The translations under genes were made by a program, and so were the position numbers. A DNA stretch of 64,000 nt from Streptococcus sp. M334 (GTDB lineage Bacteria; Bacillota; Bacilli; Lactobacillales; Streptococcaceae), in NCBI RefSeq assembly GCF_000187745.1, contig NZ_GL732486.1, positions 627,582-691,581 of the forward strand, read 5' to 3'. Shown one piece after another: positions 19,365 to 30,262 of this stretch; the stretch's first letter is position 1; every line of letters begins with the position of its first letter. A model generated the notes under the pieces. That model was not told where the DNA came from. It did no database searches and was given only the letters and a program-made list of their open reading frames with translations.

Positions 19365-20178
19365 AAGGTGGTGCACCCAAGAAAACAACTGCAAACAAGA
19401 CAGTCCAAACTACATAACTCACGTTCAAGCCTGTAGCCTTGGCTGGTTGCAAGCGATTGATAGCGATATAATAAGCCAAGTAGGAAATCATATCAAAGGC
19501 TGCAAAGACAATCATAAGACCTAGCAATTGTCCATTGGCCACTTCTGCAAATGACTGATGAGAGAAGAGCACAATCACAAGATAGGACAAGAATGAAGTC
19601 ACTTGACGGATTAAGAGGGCTTCGATTTCACTCAATTCACTTTCCATGGCAAAGGAGCTAAGGACACTCTCACTTCCCCATGCAATAGCACAAACCAAAG
19701 CACAAAGAATCCCAATGTAGAAAGAGTTAACCTGTTCAACCTTATAAGTTTGAGCAATAATCCCTCCAATAATCAAGACAATCCCAAACACAGTATTTTT
19801 TGAAATCTTGTGCTTCAAAAAGAAGAAAGCCAATAAAACTGAAATCGCAGGATAGATAGCGGATACCGATGAAGCTAAGGAACTTCCGATATACTTAACC
19901 GCATAAAGATTGGCCTGCATTCCGATAGGACCAGCTAGCAAGGCTCCGATGATCACACTAACATTGCGAATATTTAAGAAAATTGAGAGACGAACTTTTC
20001 CTTCTTTTACTAAGAGAAAAGCTAGTAAGATAAAGATACTCAAGAAATCGTGAGCAGCGGCCACCACAAAGGGCGACAAATCTGTAAAAATCGAAAAGAT
20101 ATAAGCACTAATCGTTAGACCTAAACCCCAGAAAATACCTGAGAGTAGACCAAAAGAAACTCCATTTTTATTTTTCAT
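19348..20178 (-). pseudogene. licB: licB, truncated choline permease (last helix lost)
   Basis: LicB is the EamA/DMT-fold choline importer. The start at 20178 follows a GGAGG site, overlapping licA by 11 bp. The sequence is typical through TGLNVSYVVWTVLFAVVFLGAP, then switches to PSSRF-Q-stop. The expected final transmembrane helix (about 20 residues) is absent because licB is fused at that point to the middle of licC. Nine hydrophobic helices remain. Whether the shortened carrier works is uncertain. Confidence 0.85.
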
Positions 20179-21036
20179 CAGAACCTCCATAATATGACAA
20201 ACCTTTAACAGCTCTTTGGTAACGACTCACACCATAGTCACCAAAATCTGCACCTTGCTCTTCTTTGTAGACTGTCCATAGACTCCAAATAGCATCTTGT
20301 AAAATTTTATAAATGGCAATCTTTTCACGAGAGACAGGTGTTTGCTCACTCTCATAGTGAGACAAGAAGTCTTCTTCCTCTTGACGAGTAAATTCGGACT
20401 CTAAAAAGAGGGCTGCCAAATCCCACATTGGATCATTCATTGATGAATATTCCCAATCAATCAAATAAAGTCGTCCTTGAGGTGATTCGATAAAGTTTTC
20501 AGGCACCAAATCGATATGACAAGATTTTCTGTCAACACCTAAATCAGCCAGTCTTTTCTCTAAGGAGAAGACTGCTTCTCGAACGGCTTCATAGTTGGAA
20601 TAAGGAATTTTTTCTTCAATCAAAGATTCATATTTTTTGATTTCTTCAAAAGGAGCAAATTCTCCTCTTAATTCCTTGCCAGAAGCATGAATAGTTTGTA
20701 ATATTGGAGCAATTTTATCAAATTTGGTCTTGATTGACGTTGAATCAAGCGTAATCGCAGATTCGATATACTCATTTACTTTGATACCAGCTTCAATATC
20801 AAAAAGATAATTTTTTACATCTAAGTCTAAATCCTTTAGTAGTTCAAGATTGTACTTTTCATCTTGACGATTGATCAGCTTTTCTGTCCCTTTACCAAAG
20901 AATTTAACAATGTATTGCTTATTTGTTGTTTTGGCCAAATAGTTTTGATTGGTCATTCCCCCAGTTGTTCAACACTGAGGACTTCCTCTTCTTCACTAAG
21001 TAGAGAAGAAATTTTTTCTTTAATGATTTTCTCCAC
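20168..21036 (-). pseudogene. licA: licA/pck choline kinase with G-tract frameshift
   Basis: LicA phosphorylates choline after uptake. Translation from the GTG at 21036 (GGAGG site 6 nt upstream) gives 27 residues ending EVLSVEQLGE and stops at 20953. The rest, MTNQNYLAKTTNKQYIVKFF onward, is open in the next frame. Restoring one G to the G5 run (C5 at 20958-20962) would give VEQLGG-MTNQN and full length, about 289 residues. The stop TGA overlaps the downstream ATG as ATGA, so reinitiation of a 262-residue form is possible. Kinase motifs CHIDLVPENF and YLIDWEYSSMNDPMWDLA are intact, but the restarted form lacks the LGG before MTN in the predicted nucleotide loop. Confidence 0.85.
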
Positions 21037-21052
21037 AATTAACCTCCAGCAC

Positions 21053-22075
21053 TTATACTTCCCACTTAAACACGGTTTTAAAGGCTGTGTTTAAATCGGT
21101 TGCAAAGACACGGTGAATATCTTTAATTTCTCTTACAGGTTCTTCTAGATAAAGGATATTTTTAAGACGATTGGCAAATTTCTTGACTTCCATCATTTGG
21201 ATGGCATTTTCAAAATCAATGCGACCAGAACGAGAGGACCCAATTAAGAGCAAGCCTTTTTCTAAGGCATCGCGTGTATTGAGATTGACTTTATACTCAC
21301 TAACTCCCATCATAAGAATCGTTCCCTGAGGACGAATATAGCGAATCAAATCATTAATGGCTGGTCCAGTACCATCACCACCACAACACTCAAAAGCATG
21401 GTCAAAGGCCAAATCTTCAGGAATATTATCAGTGATGTAGCATTCTTTGGCAAAAGAGAAAAGTTCCAACTTTTCCCAATGACGACCAATAACCACAATC
21501 TCTGCTTCTGGCAAAGTATAGTTGATAATATTGGCAACCACAAAAGCTAAACTTCCATCTCCGATAACGGCGATTCGGTCCCGCTTACTATGAGCAAGAG
21601 TCAATAAACGATTCATAGCGTGCATGCCAACACTGACAAACTCTGTAATGGCTGCAACCGTATCTTCGATAGCATCATAAGCCACCACACGATCTTTAGG
21701 GAGAGAAACAAACTCTCTCATAAAGCCATCAAAACCACTAGACAAGAAATGGGTTCCTGTCATGTAGTTCTCATAGAATTCTTCATCACTCTGCATAGGA
21801 GGCTGATTGGGAATCATGACAACTTTTTGACCAACTTCGTAGGTTCCTGTAGGGTCAGAAATAACGGTTCCACATGACTCGTGAATCATTGCCATTGGAA
21901 GCTTTTTATTCAAAATCTTGGGATCACGTTTTCCCTGGTAGTAACGCTGATCCGCATGACAGACCGCCATATAATTAGGACGGATGAGGATATGATTCTC
22001 TTGGTCAATAGCCTCTTCCTGGTATTTGACATTGATAAACTTAGGCTTAGTTAGTTGATAAATTTGATTAATCAT
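21053..22075 (-). CDS. tarJ: TarJ-like ribulose-5-phosphate reductase
   Basis: TarJ reduces ribulose 5-phosphate to ribitol 5-phosphate, which TarI turns into CDP-ribitol for teichoic acid repeats. It is a zinc-type medium-chain dehydrogenase: PNYMAVCHADQRYYQG near residue 35, MIHESCGTV, and IAVIGDGSLAFVVANII for NADPH. The start at 22075 (MINQIYQLTKPKF) is preferred; six upstream codons overlap tarI. Length is 340 residues, apparently intact, unlike the lic genes after it. Confidence 0.93.
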   Translation of the reverse strand: MINQIYQLTKPKFINVKYQEEAIDQENHILIRPNYMAVCHADQRYYQGKRDPKILNKKLPMAMIHESCGTVISDPTGTYEVGQKVVMIPNQPPMQSDEEFYENYMTGTHFLSSGFDGFMREFVSLPKDRVVAYDAIEDTVAAITEFVSVGMHAMNRLLTLAHSKRDRIAVIGDGSLAFVVANIINYTLPEAEIVVIGRHWEKLELFSFAKECYITDNIPEDLAFDHAFECCGGDGTGPAINDLIRYIRPQGTILMMGVSEYKVNLNTRDALEKGLLLIGSSRSGRIDFENAIQMMEVKKFANRLKNILYLEEPVREIKDIHRVFATDLNTAFKTVFKWEV

Positions 22076-22079
22076 TTTA

Positions 22080-22787
22080 CTAGTCTTTCTCAATCATACT
22101 TTTTGCAATCTTCAAATCTGTTACGGTTGTAATTTTTAGATTTGAATATTCACCTTTGGCCAAGGCCACATCTTTTCCTTTGATTACAAAGATTTTACAT
22201 GCATCTGTCAAAATTTCCTTCTCTTCATCAGAAAGAGATCCATAAAGGTCCATGAAGTCCTTGCAACGGAATGTTTGAGGTGTTTGTCCTTGATAAAGGT
22301 GAGCACGATTTGGAATATCTGTAATAAATTGACCGTTGGTGCTTTCAACGATAGTATCAACCGCTTCAACTACTGTGTCCACTGCGTCGTGATTTTGGGC
22401 AAGTTGGATATTGTCCTGAATCATGCGAAGCGTAATAAATGGACGAACAGAGTCGTGGGTAACAACGATATCCTCTGGCGTAAGCGGACGATAAGCATCG
22501 ATTGCTTCAATGATTTTCTCAATACTCGTATTACGGTCAGCACCACCTTTTGTAATGATGATACGATCCTTATGAAGAGGTAGATATTTATCTACAAGAT
22601 CCTCTGCATGGGAAACCCAGTCTCCATGAACCCCAACCACAATTTTTTCAATACTTGGTTCCAAGACAAATTTTTCAATTGTATGAATCAAAATAGGTCG
22701 ATCGCCTAGCTCTAAAAATTGTTTTGGCAAATTACTAATTCCCATGCGAGTACCAGTTCCACCAGCAAGAATTCCTGCATAAATCAT
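22080..22787 (-). CDS. tarI: Ribitol-5-phosphate cytidylyltransferase
   Basis: TarI makes CDP-ribitol from CTP and ribitol 5-phosphate. The 235-residue protein is an IspD-like nucleotidyltransferase with AGILAGGTGTRMGISNLPKQF at the N terminus and VVTHDSVRPFITLRMI near residue 110. The ATG follows AAAGGAG. It heads the tarI-tarJ-licA-licB-licC operon. Confidence 0.94.
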   Translation of the reverse strand: MIYAGILAGGTGTRMGISNLPKQFLELGDRPILIHTIEKFVLEPSIEKIVVGVHGDWVSHAEDLVDKYLPLHKDRIIITKGGADRNTSIEKIIEAIDAYRPLTPEDIVVTHDSVRPFITLRMIQDNIQLAQNHDAVDTVVEAVDTIVESTNGQFITDIPNRAHLYQGQTPQTFRCKDFMDLYGSLSDEEKEILTDACKIFVIKGKDVALAKGEYSNLKITTVTDLKIAKSMIEKD

Positions 22788-22828
22788 CTATTTTCTCCTT
22801 TGTCTTACTAAAAAAACTTATTCTCTCT

Positions 22829-22837
22829 ATTATACCA
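22829..22837 (-). promoter_or_regulatory. tar-lic operon promoter (extended -10)
   Basis: The minus strand reads TGGTATAAT, an extended -10, about 42 bp before the tarI start. No convincing -35 or CiaR-type direct repeat was seen. Confidence 0.6.
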
Positions 22838-22867
22838 CAATCTAGTCCTATCATGAAAGAAATACCG

Positions 22868-22891
22868 GCCCTCCCGTTCTAGAATAGGAGG
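22868..22891. other. Small inverted repeat upstream of the tar-lic promoter
   Basis: CCTCC and GGAGG flank the palindromic centre TTCTAGAA. It could fold as a hairpin in the 3' region of the upstream hydrolase message or act as a protein site. The 222-bp gap holds nothing else evident. Confidence 0.35.
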
Positions 22892-23009
22892 ATTAAGTAG
22901 TTCTATTATTCAAAGAAACAGGACCATTTCTAGTAATTACTAGGAATTCTGTAGTCATTACTAATAAATGCTGTGAAATTTTAGAGTTCTTCAGAATAAT
23001 ATAGTTTCC

Positions 23010-23768
23010 TTAAAGAAAACTTAAAATTAAGATCGGATTGATACTTGAGGGAACTTTCTTAGCATTTTCCTTTACTAAACGGGATTCATGAAGTATAGCT
23101 TGTGGTATCAATTGCTTATAAGCTAGGAGTTTATATTGTTCTAGTTCATTTTCGGTCAGAGTTGGATTTTTTATATAAAAAGACTCAGGAAAGTAGCGTA
23201 ATAAACCAATCTTGCTGCTCCAATATGCCACAGTGAACAAGGTCTGATTCTCCTTTAAATCTTCATAACTTGATGGCAGTACCCAATCAAGTCCTATCAA
23301 AGCTTTTACTTCATCAAGATACTTCTTCTGCCAAGCCAGACTCTCTAGACTAGCCGTGGAATGAGATGAAATAATAAAAGGACCTTTGACATTTGCTTGT
23401 GAAAGAGCTTGACGCGTCTCAGATAAAACCTCCATCACATCTCTTGAATGATTGCTATCATTACTATAACCATATCCTGCTCGCTCCACGATGACTACCT
23501 TATACCGTTTCGATAAGGATTCCGATACTTCTTTAAAGTCCAATATAGGAGAAGCAATACCAGCACCTGAGAGAACTACTATAGTCTCAGGACCACTCCC
23601 TTCAACGTAAACATTCATTTGATGTCCATCGACGAGAACTTGTTGCCCCATAGGTGTCAGTGAGGCTTGTTCCTTTTCTAAACTGATACGATGAAAGATA
23701 AATGTAGCAAGTAAGAACAAAAGAATGAAACTAAGAAAGCCAAGACTACATTGTTTTAGTTTTTTCAT
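23010..23768 (-). CDS. Alpha/beta hydrolase, membrane-anchored, C-terminally truncated
   Basis: An N-terminal hydrophobic anchor (about residues 6-25) is followed by an alpha/beta hydrolase core: VVLSGAGIASPILDF near the oxyanion site, VVIVERAGYGYSNDSN, and a nucleophile elbow SSHSTAS in place of GxSxG. The lid-like region follows, but the protein ends at NPILILSFL (252 residues) where the strand carrying the catalytic Asp and the distal His should continue. It therefore looks truncated or frameshifted at the 3' end. The ATG at 23768 sits 6 nt after a TACAAT hexamer with no ribosome site. The substrate is unknown. Confidence 0.65.
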   Translation of the reverse strand: MKKLKQCSLGFLSFILLFLLATFIFHRISLEKEQASLTPMGQQVLVDGHQMNVYVEGSGPETIVVLSGAGIASPILDFKEVSESLSKRYKVVIVERAGYGYSNDSNHSRDVMEVLSETRQALSQANVKGPFIISSHSTASLESLAWQKKYLDEVKALIGLDWVLPSSYEDLKENQTLFTVAYWSSKIGLLRYFPESFYIKNPTLTENELEQYKLLAYKQLIPQAILHESRLVKENAKKVPSSINPILILSFL

Positions 23769-23850
23769 AGCATTATTGTACAAAAAATAGATCCTTTTAG
23801 CAGCTTAAGATTGATTCTTCTACAGTAAATGAAGTAAATATTCTCACAAC

Positions 23851-23897
23851 AAAACGCATAATATCAAGGATTTCAACACCTGATATTATACGTTTTT
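23851..23897. terminator. Bidirectional hairpin after carB
   Basis: A 16-bp inverted repeat (AAAACGCATAATATCA with TGATATTATACGTTTT, one mismatch) lies about 40 bp beyond the carB stop, with T-runs on both sides. Confidence 0.8.
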
Positions 23898-23936
23898 CTT
23901 ATCTTACAAGATTTTTTGTTCGACTTATTTTTCTAT

Positions 23937-26900
23937 TTAAATCGCTTCTGTGACAAAACTACGGCTTTCCAATACTTTGAGCATGGCGTTAGCTGTATCT
24001 AGGGCTGTGAAGAGGGGCACCCCGTGTTCAATAGCTGAACGGCGAATCTGCTCACCATCTTCATCAGCAGTTCGTTTGGTTCCAACTGTGTTAATGATAG
24101 CTTGAATTCTTCCTTTGCGAACAAAACTTGGAATATCCTTATCGTCATCACCAATCTTACCAACAGGTTGGGCTTGCAATCCATGACTGGCAAAGAAGGC
24201 TACTGTCCCTTCTGTAGCGAGGATTCCATAGCCAATATTTTGGAAACGACGAGCCAAGTCCAAGGCTTCTTCTTTAGTATCATCAGCAATGGTAAATACA
24301 ACGTTACCAAAGGTTGGTAAGTGTAAGTAAGAAGCTTCAAAGGCTTTATAGAGAGCTTTTTCCAAAGTAGTATCAGAACCCATAACTTCACCTGTTGACT
24401 TCATTTCAGGACCAAGCAAACTGTCTACCTTAGCTAGTTTGGTAAAGGAGAAGACAGGTGCCTTGATATGAACGCGAGTGCTTTCAGGGTAAAGTCCATC
24501 TTGGTAGCCAAGTTCTGATAAACTTTGCCCAAGAATGAGCTTAGTCGCCACCTGAGCCATAGGAATATTGGTCACCTTAGAAAGGAATGGAACCGTACGG
24601 CTAGCACGTGGATTGACCTCAATAACATAGACTTTTTCATTCTTGATAACAAACTGGATATTCATCATTCCAAGGCAGTTAAGACCAATTGCTAGGCGTT
24701 TAGTATAGTCGGCGATTGTTTCTTGCACCTTTTGCGACAAGGTTTGTGGTGGGTAAACAGCCATTGAATCACCTGAGTGGACACCAGCACGTTCGATATG
24801 CTCCATAATACCAGGGATAAGGACATTTTCACCGTCTGAAATGGCATCAACTTCACACTCTTGTCCAACAATATAAGAGTCAACAAGAACTGGGTGGTCT
24901 GGACTAGCCTTAACCGCTGTACGCATGTAAGAACGAAGGTCCTCCTCATTTTCCACGATCTCCATAGCACGTCCACCAAGTACATAAGATGGGCGGACAA
25001 GAACTGGGAAACCAATCTTGCGAGCTGCAAGCACTGCTTCTTCTTCATTGGTAGCCGTTTGTCCTGGTGGTTGTGGAATATCCAAGTCTTTAAGAGCTTG
25101 CTCAAAGAGGTCGCGGTCTTCGGCACGGTCTAGGTCAACAACCTGCGTACCAAGAATAGTCACACCTGCTTTTGCCAATGGTTCAGCAAGGTTGATGGCT
25201 GTCTGACCACCGAACTGAACGATAACGCCTTTTGGTTGCTCCAAGTCAATGACGTTCATAACATCTTCGAATGTCAATGGTTCAAAATAGAGCTTGTCAG
25301 ATACCGAGAAGTCTGTAGAAACGGTCTCTGGATTTGAATTCATGATGATGGCTTCATAACCAGCAGCTTGAATCGCCTTAACAGAGTGAACAGTTGCGTA
25401 GTCAAACTCGACCCCTTGCCCGATACGGATTGGACCAGAACCTAGGACCAGTACAGATTCCTTGTCAGACTTGACAGACTCATTTTCCCAACCATAGGTT
25501 GAATAGAAATATGGTGTTTCAGAGTCAAATTCTGCCGCACAAGTATCTACCATCTTATAAACTGGGACAATCTTGTTTTCCAAACGAAGTTGGCGAACTT
25601 GATCAGCTGTCGTTTCCCAGAGTTCAGCAATCTTACGGTCTGAGAAACCATTGAGTTTAGCCGTTTTCAAAACGTCTAGATCTTGTGGATGAGCGCCCAA
25701 TTCTTGCTCAATTTCAAAGATATGCAAGAGTTTATCCAGATAGAAGATATCAATCTTAGTCAATTCAGCAATTTCTTCTGGTGTGTAACCACGGCGAATA
25801 GCTTCTGACACATAGAAGAGACGATCATCTTGAGCCTTGACAACTTTTTCGATCAAGGCATCATCAGAAACTGATGCAAGTTCAGGTATTTCATTGTGAT
25901 AAACCCCAATTTCAAGGGAACGACAGGCCTTAAGAAGTGATTCTTCGATGTTTCGACCAATCGCCATGACTTCTCCTGTCGCCTTCATCTGTGTTCCAAG
26001 ACGACGTTCACCCTTTTCAAACTTATCAAATGGGAAACGAGGAATCTTAGCAACCACGTAGTCAAGGGCAGGCTCAAACATGGCATAAGTTGAACCTGTA
26101 ACTGGGTTGATGACCTCATCCAAGGTCAAACCTACTGCAATCTTAGCAGCCAATTTGGCAATCGGATATCCTGTAGCCTTAGAGGCAAGGGCTGACGAAC
26201 GTGATACACGAGGGTTTACTTCGATGACATAATACTTGAAACTGTGTGGGTCAAGGGCCAGCTGAACATTACATCCACCTTCAATCTTAAGGGCACGAAT
26301 AATGCTCAAGCTTGCATCACGAAGCATTTGGTTTTCATAGTCTGACATGGTTTGCGCAGGGGCAAGTACAATGGAATCCCCTGTGTGAATCCCAACTGGG
26401 TCAAAGTTTTCCATGTTACAAACAACCAAAGCATTGTCAGCTGAGTCACGCATCACTTCGTATTCGATTTCTTTGAAACCTGCAATTGAACGCTCAATCA
26501 AACATTGGGTAACAGGTGACAATTTCAATCCATTTTCAGCGATTTCACGCAATTCTTCCTCATTAGCACACATACCACCACCAGTACCACCAAGTGTAAA
26601 GGCTGGACGAACGATGACTGGGTAGCCAATTGTTGCTGCAAAGGCAACTGCTTCTTCTACTGTGTTGACAATTTCAGATTCTGGAATTGGTTGCTCCAAT
26701 TCTTCCATCAATTGTTTAAAGAGGTCACGGTCCTCCGCTTGATCAATGGCAGACAATTTAGTCCCCAGAAGTTCCACTCCAAGCTCATCCAAAATACCAT
26801 TCTTAGACAATTCCATGGCCATATTAAGACCAGTTTGCCCACCAAGGGTTGGTAGCAAGGCATCTGGACGTTCCTTACGAAGAATACGCGTCACAAACTC

Positions 26901-27113
26901 AAGTGTAATCGGTTCAATATAAACCTTATCAGCAATCTCCTTGTCCGTCATGATGGTTGCAGGGTTTGAGTTAACCAAAATAACCTCATAACCTTCCTCT
27001 TTCAACGACAAGCAAGCCTGGGTCCCAGCGTAGTCAAACTCAGCAGCCTGACCAATAATAATCGGACCAGAACCAATCACCATAATTTTTTGAATATCAG
27101 TACGTTTAGGCAT
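23937..27113 (-). CDS. carB: Carbamoyl-phosphate synthase, large subunit
   Basis: CarB makes carbamoyl phosphate from bicarbonate, ATP and ammonia passed from CarA, for pyrimidine and arginine synthesis. The 1058 residues contain the two homologous ATP-grasp halves, each with [11 protein letters not shown] or [15 protein letters not shown] motifs, GGTGGGMC and [20 protein letters not shown], and a C-terminal MGS-like allosteric domain from about residue 930. It is the last gene of the pyr operon but is separated from carA by 448 bp. Confidence 0.98.
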   Translation of the reverse strand: MPKRTDIQKIMVIGSGPIIIGQAAEFDYAGTQACLSLKEEGYEVILVNSNPATIMTDKEIADKVYIEPITLEFVTRILRKERPDALLPTLGGQTGLNMAMELSKNGILDELGVELLGTKLSAIDQAEDRDLFKQLMEELEQPIPESEIVNTVEEAVAFAATIGYPVIVRPAFTLGGTGGGMCANEEELREIAENGLKLSPVTQCLIERSIAGFKEIEYEVMRDSADNALVVCNMENFDPVGIHTGDSIVLAPAQTMSDYENQMLRDASLSIIRALKIEGGCNVQLALDPHSFKYYVIEVNPRVSRSSALASKATGYPIAKLAAKIAVGLTLDEVINPVTGSTYAMFEPALDYVVAKIPRFPFDKFEKGERRLGTQMKATGEVMAIGRNIEESLLKACRSLEIGVYHNEIPELASVSDDALIEKVVKAQDDRLFYVSEAIRRGYTPEEIAELTKIDIFYLDKLLHIFEIEQELGAHPQDLDVLKTAKLNGFSDRKIAELWETTADQVRQLRLENKIVPVYKMVDTCAAEFDSETPYFYSTYGWENESVKSDKESVLVLGSGPIRIGQGVEFDYATVHSVKAIQAAGYEAIIMNSNPETVSTDFSVSDKLYFEPLTFEDVMNVIDLEQPKGVIVQFGGQTAINLAEPLAKAGVTILGTQVVDLDRAEDRDLFEQALKDLDIPQPPGQTATNEEEAVLAARKIGFPVLVRPSYVLGGRAMEIVENEEDLRSYMRTAVKASPDHPVLVDSYIVGQECEVDAISDGENVLIPGIMEHIERAGVHSGDSMAVYPPQTLSQKVQETIADYTKRLAIGLNCLGMMNIQFVIKNEKVYVIEVNPRASRTVPFLSKVTNIPMAQVATKLILGQSLSELGYQDGLYPESTRVHIKAPVFSFTKLAKVDSLLGPEMKSTGEVMGSDTTLEKALYKAFEASYLHLPTFGNVVFTIADDTKEEALDLARRFQNIGYGILATEGTVAFFASHGLQAQPVGKIGDDDKDIPSFVRKGRIQAIINTVGTKRTADEDGEQIRRSAIEHGVPLFTALDTANAMLKVLESRSFVTEAI

Positions 27114-27561
27114 ATATAAGATATTAAGGGCGTCAAGCGGACAAAGCTAAAATAGGAGTTATGACGAAGAACGGTCAGTCCTAGGAATAACTATCTTTTT
27201 AGCACAGTCCGTAGCCCGTATTCAGTTTAGCAAATACGGACCACCCTTCTCCTTTCTATTCGGCAACTCTCAGGTTGCCATTAAATAAATTCTCCGACGA
27301 TTTTTTAGCGAAACGATACTTTTCGGTAAAAAATCTAGTGCAGGGAGTTTTTAGTTCGCCTGATAGCGACTAAAAGAAACGACCTGCCTTTCTATTCGTC
27401 GCCTCACAGAGCGACATTAAATAAGATACAAAGGACGAATAAAAAGCGATTGAATTTTAGGAAACCAAGGAAGGATTGACAATCCAAATTGGTTTCTCTA
27501 AATTCCGAGCTTTCCGTCCGTGTTCAGTTACATAAATTCTTCGACAAGCTTTTACTCGTTA
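27114..27561 (-). other. Structured 448-bp spacer between carA and carB
   Basis: No credible ORF is present. In mRNA orientation at least six hairpins are visible: an imperfect stem GGACG..CGTCC enclosing GAAACCAA/TTGGTTTC and GGATTG/CAATCC; TTTTAGTCGC/GGCGAACTAAAA inside GCAGG/CCTGC; GATTTTTTA/TAAAAAATC; CCGTATT/AATACGG, which competes with GTCCGTA/TACGGAC; and AGTTAT/ATAACT. A unit of form ATTTAATG-stem-GAATAGAAAGG occurs twice (about 27253-27288 and 27390-27424) with different stem sequences that both pair (GGCAAC/GTTGCC and GTCGC/GCGAC). Function is unknown. Confidence 0.75.
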
Positions 27562-28641
27562 TTAATTTGATTGTTTAAATGCTTCCATCATCTCGATAAA
27601 CTCGTCAAATAGGTAGCTTGCATCGTGTGGACCAGGGGCTGCGTCTGGGTGGTATTGGACAGAGAAAGCAGGTTGGTATCTGTGACGCACACCTTCAACT
27701 GACTTGTCATTGATTTCTTCGTGGGTAATGATCAAGTGCTCTGGCAAATCCTCACGGCTAACTGCATAACCATGGTTCTGGCTGGTGAAGTCTACTCGTC
27801 CTGTTGCAATTTCACGTACCGCGTGGTTAAAGCCACGGTGACCAAATTTCATCTTGTAAGTCTTAGCCCCGTTTGCCATGGCGAAGAGTTGGTGCCCCAT
27901 ACAAATACCAAAGATTGGAATTTTTCCTTGCACACCACGAATCATGTCCAGTGCTTGTGGAACGTCTTCTGGGTTACCTGGCCCATTTGACAACATAACT
28001 CCGTCAGGATTAAGATGAAGAATTTCTTCTGCAGTTGTCGTGTATGGAACCACGGTCACATTACAGTTGCGCTTAGAAAGTTCACGTAAGATTGAGTGCT
28101 TGAGGCCAAAGTCCACTAACACCACGCTCAAACCAACTCCTGGAGCTGGATAGGATGTTTTAGTAGAAACCTGCTTAATATTGTCTGTCGGCAATACTGT
28201 TGCTTGGAGCTGGTCCGTCACATGGTCCATGCTGTCCCCAACATGGGTCAAGGTTGCACGCATGGTACCATGCTTACGGATAATCTTGGTAAGTGCACGC
28301 GTATCAATCCCTGAAATACCAGGAATTTTCTTGGCTTTCAAAAATTCATCCAAGGTCATTTGATTACGCCAGTTACTTGCTCTACGCGCTTCTTCGAAAA
28401 CAACAACTCCCTTACAAGTTGGAATAATGGATTCGTAATCATCACGGTTAATTCCATAATTTCCGACCAAAGGATAAGTAAAGGTCAAGATTTGTCCATT
28501 ATAAGACTGGTCTGTAATGGATTCTTGGTAGCCGGTCATGCCTGTATTAAAGACAATTTCACCAGTTACATCAATATCTGCTCCGAAGGCCTTGCCTTCG
28601 AAAATTGTTCCATCTTCTAATACTAGAAGTCTTTTTGTCAT
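27562..28641 (-). CDS. carA: Carbamoyl-phosphate synthase, small (glutaminase) subunit
   Basis: CarA hydrolyses glutamine and channels ammonia to CarB. The 359-residue protein has the N-terminal CPSase domain ([13 protein letters not shown]) and a class I amidotransferase domain from about residue 170, with the nucleophile in [12 protein letters not shown] and the His/Glu partners in [13 protein letters not shown]. It lies 49 bp after pyrB; a small GACGC/GCGTC hairpin occupies that gap. Confidence 0.97.
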   Translation of the reverse strand: MTKRLLVLEDGTIFEGKAFGADIDVTGEIVFNTGMTGYQESITDQSYNGQILTFTYPLVGNYGINRDDYESIIPTCKGVVVFEEARRASNWRNQMTLDEFLKAKKIPGISGIDTRALTKIIRKHGTMRATLTHVGDSMDHVTDQLQATVLPTDNIKQVSTKTSYPAPGVGLSVVLVDFGLKHSILRELSKRNCNVTVVPYTTTAEEILHLNPDGVMLSNGPGNPEDVPQALDMIRGVQGKIPIFGICMGHQLFAMANGAKTYKMKFGHRGFNHAVREIATGRVDFTSQNHGYAVSREDLPEHLIITHEEINDKSVEGVRHRYQPAFSVQYHPDAAPGPHDASYLFDEFIEMMEAFKQSN

Positions 28642-28690
28642 ATTTTCACCTCTCGTGGACGCTCACTGGCGTCTTTTAACGTCTTGTGTT

Positions 28691-29614
28691 TTAGTTGGCG
28701 TTTCTACTCGCCAATACGGATTCTAAGATTGCCATTCGAACAAAGACACCATTGGTCATTTGTTGGACAATCCGTGATTTTGGTGCTTCAACCAAGTGAT
28801 CTGCGATTTCTACATCACGATTGACTGGAGCTGGGTGCATAAGGATTGCTGTTTCTTTCAAACGATCGTAACGTTCTTGAGTCAAGCCATGTTGGGCATG
28901 GTAGTCTTCTTTTGAAAAGATAGCTCCACTATCATGACGTTCATGTTGCACACGGAGAAACATCATGACATCCACCTGATCAATGATTTCATCAATGGTT
29001 ACAAACTGTCCATAGTCTGCAAACTCTTGACTTCTCCATTCCTCAGGTCCAGCAAAGTAAAGTTCAGCTCCCAAGCGTTTCAAAATCTGCATATTAGATT
29101 TGGCAACGCGTGAGTGGTCCAAGTCACCTGCAATCGCAACCTTGAGCCCCTCAAAGTGACCAAATTCCTCATAAATGGTCATCAAATCCAGCAAGCTCTG
29201 GCTAGGGTGTTGTCCCGAACCATCTCCACCATTGATGATGGAAGTCGTAATCGTCGGACTAGCAATCAACTCTCTGTAGTAGTCGACCTCTGGATGACGA
29301 ATCACACAGACATCCACTCCTAAGGCAGACAGAGTCAAGATAGTATCATAAAGTGTTTCACCCTTATTAACCGAACTAGTCTTCACATCAAAGTCAAGTC
29401 GTTCCAGCCCCAGTTTAATCTCTGCCACTTCAAAGGACTTATGCGTCCGTGTAGAATCCTCAAAGAAAAGATTGGAAACAATCGGATGGTCTTCATAAGG
29501 AAGCTGAGCTCCGTTTTTAAACTCAATTCCTCGCTTGATCAATTTCATCACTTGATCGACAGTGAGATCTTCCATGGACACCACATGGTTCAATGCTTGT
29601 TGATTTTCTGACAT
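28691..29614 (-). CDS. pyrB: Aspartate carbamoyltransferase, catalytic subunit
   Basis: PyrB joins carbamoyl phosphate and aspartate to N-carbamoylaspartate. The 307 residues include the carbamoyl-phosphate loop [40 protein letters not shown], and [18 protein letters not shown]. No regulatory subunit gene is nearby, as usual in Firmicutes. It follows pyrR by 18 bp. Confidence 0.97.
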   Translation of the reverse strand: MSENQQALNHVVSMEDLTVDQVMKLIKRGIEFKNGAQLPYEDHPIVSNLFFEDSTRTHKSFEVAEIKLGLERLDFDVKTSSVNKGETLYDTILTLSALGVDVCVIRHPEVDYYRELIASPTITTSIINGGDGSGQHPSQSLLDLMTIYEEFGHFEGLKVAIAGDLDHSRVAKSNMQILKRLGAELYFAGPEEWRSQEFADYGQFVTIDEIIDQVDVMMFLRVQHERHDSGAIFSKEDYHAQHGLTQERYDRLKETAILMHPAPVNRDVEIADHLVEAPKSRIVQQMTNGVFVRMAILESVLASRNAN

Positions 29615-29632
29615 GGCTACTCCTTTAGCTTT

Positions 29633-30198
<566 letters not shown>

Positions 30199-30262
30199 AA
30201 ATGTATAGCTAAGTAAGCCCTACTGCAAACAGTATAGACTTCACCCTTCTACTTTATCACGC

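Noticed and set aside
19348..19394. The ATG-started frame beginning MQLFSWVHHL as a real start for a shortened LicC.
   Set aside because: These ten codons are licB sequence read in another frame, with no ribosome site.
27253..27288. Tiny frames starting at ATGGCAACC and ATGTCGCTC in the carA-carB spacer.
   Set aside because: The first stops after three codons and neither has a ribosome site; the hairpins explain the conservation better.
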